Assembly (NCBI GenBank): GCA_008636095.1
Contig: VSJD01000018.1
Coordinates: forward strand, 1 to 5,104
Source of the DNA: Kiritimatiellota bacterium
GTDB taxonomy: Bacteria; Verrucomicrobiota; Kiritimatiellia; JAAZAB01
Direction of reading: 5' to 3'
DNA length: 5,104 bases
Under the pieces are notes generated by a model. The model was not told the origin of the DNA and made no database searches. It saw only the letters and a program-made list of their open reading frames with translations. Below are positions 4,960 through 5,104 of the stretch, in pieces. The number at the start of each line of letters is the position of its first letter. The stretch's first letter is position 1. The position numbers and the translations under genes are program-made.

Positions 4960-5102
4960 AGCTCCTTGAGGATTTGGTTTTGTTTGAAGTCAATTTGGCG
5001 TTTTAAGGCAAAAGGGTTGATGTTGCAGAATATTTCTGTCAGCCAGGTTTTAACCGGCTCAAAGATTTCGTCAGAGCTCATCAGCCGCTGATAGGGAGTC
5101 TG
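4953..5102 (-). CDS. Transposase, rve/DDE integrase type, C-terminal 49 residues (partial)
   Basis: On the minus strand a frame is open from the window edge (5102) to TAA at 4953-4955; the other two frames stop within 35 bases. The visible residues include TPYQRLMSSDEI near the start and INPFALKRQIDFKQNQ near the end, finishing ILKELR. A TPY-x-R-L segment followed some 25 residues later by NP-x-x-LKR is typical of the C-terminal tail of rve-domain (RNase H-fold) transposases found in many environmental insertion sequences. The catalytic DDE residues lie beyond the window, so whether the gene is intact is unknown. It points towards the binding-protein gene on the same strand, and its stop lies within the inner direct repeat. 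Confidence 0.72.
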   Translation of the reverse strand, partial: QTPYQRLMSSDEIFEPVKTWLTEIFCNINPFALKRQIDFKQNQILKELR

Positions 5103-5104
5103 CG

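Larger units (their letters stand above)
4885..5104 (-). mobile_element. Insertion sequence, transposase-distal end (partial)
   Basis: The segment joins the C-terminus of an rve/DDE transposase with two direct repeats just beyond and across its stop codon. Repeated terminal motifs of this kind serve as transposase binding sites in several transposon groups (established for IS21- and Tn7-type elements). The exact outer boundary and any target duplication cannot be set because the other end lies beyond the window. The family is not assigned. Confidence 0.65.

Overview
The window is bacterial chromosomal DNA: dense ORFs, Shine-Dalgarno sites, overlapping genes and short intergenic repeats. The phylum cannot be fixed from sequence alone. 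The EF-P sequence, the orphan lipoprotein binding protein and the repeat-rich spacers would suit an uncultured environmental bacterium, for example of the Planctomycetes-Verrucomicrobia-Lentisphaerae group, but this is a guess. Base composition is uneven: the left operon is AT-richer than the strongly GC-rich epmA gene.

Region 1 (about 2-1897, plus strand) is a tightly overlapped three-gene operon: the C-terminal part of an EamA/DMT-type membrane transporter, an XRE-type helix-turn-helix regulator fused to a cupin domain, and a PHP-fold metallohydrolase of the CehA/McbA type. The first pair shares one base (TAATG) and the second overlaps by 11 bases. The layout suggests a regulator that senses a small molecule which is transported and hydrolysed; the substrate is unknown.

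Region 2 (1898-3541, minus strand) holds translation elongation factor P (efp) followed by its lysylation enzyme EpmA (epmA, also called poxA or genX). The target lysine of EF-P and the alanine linked to beta-lysine specificity in EpmA are both present. The aminomutase partner EpmB is not in the window. The 159-base spacer between the two genes contains a small palindromic insertion-like element flanked by a 9-bp direct repeat, plus a 14-bp tandem repeat. The epmA and PHP stop codons abut with no base between them.

Region 3 (3542-3899) is a divergent intergenic region with a probable efp promoter, two perfect tandem copies of a 15-bp palindromic unit, and a GC-rich REP-like element of about 90 bp able to form three hairpins.

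Region 4 (3900-3983, plus) is an easily missed 27-residue single-pass membrane protein gene with a strong ribosome binding site. Region 5 (4000-4785, minus) is an orphan solute-binding lipoprotein of the amino-acid-binding family. Region 6 (4885-5104, minus) is the end of an insertion sequence: the last 49 residues of a DDE/rve transposase and two near-identical 26-27 bp direct repeats, one of which contains the transposase stop codon.
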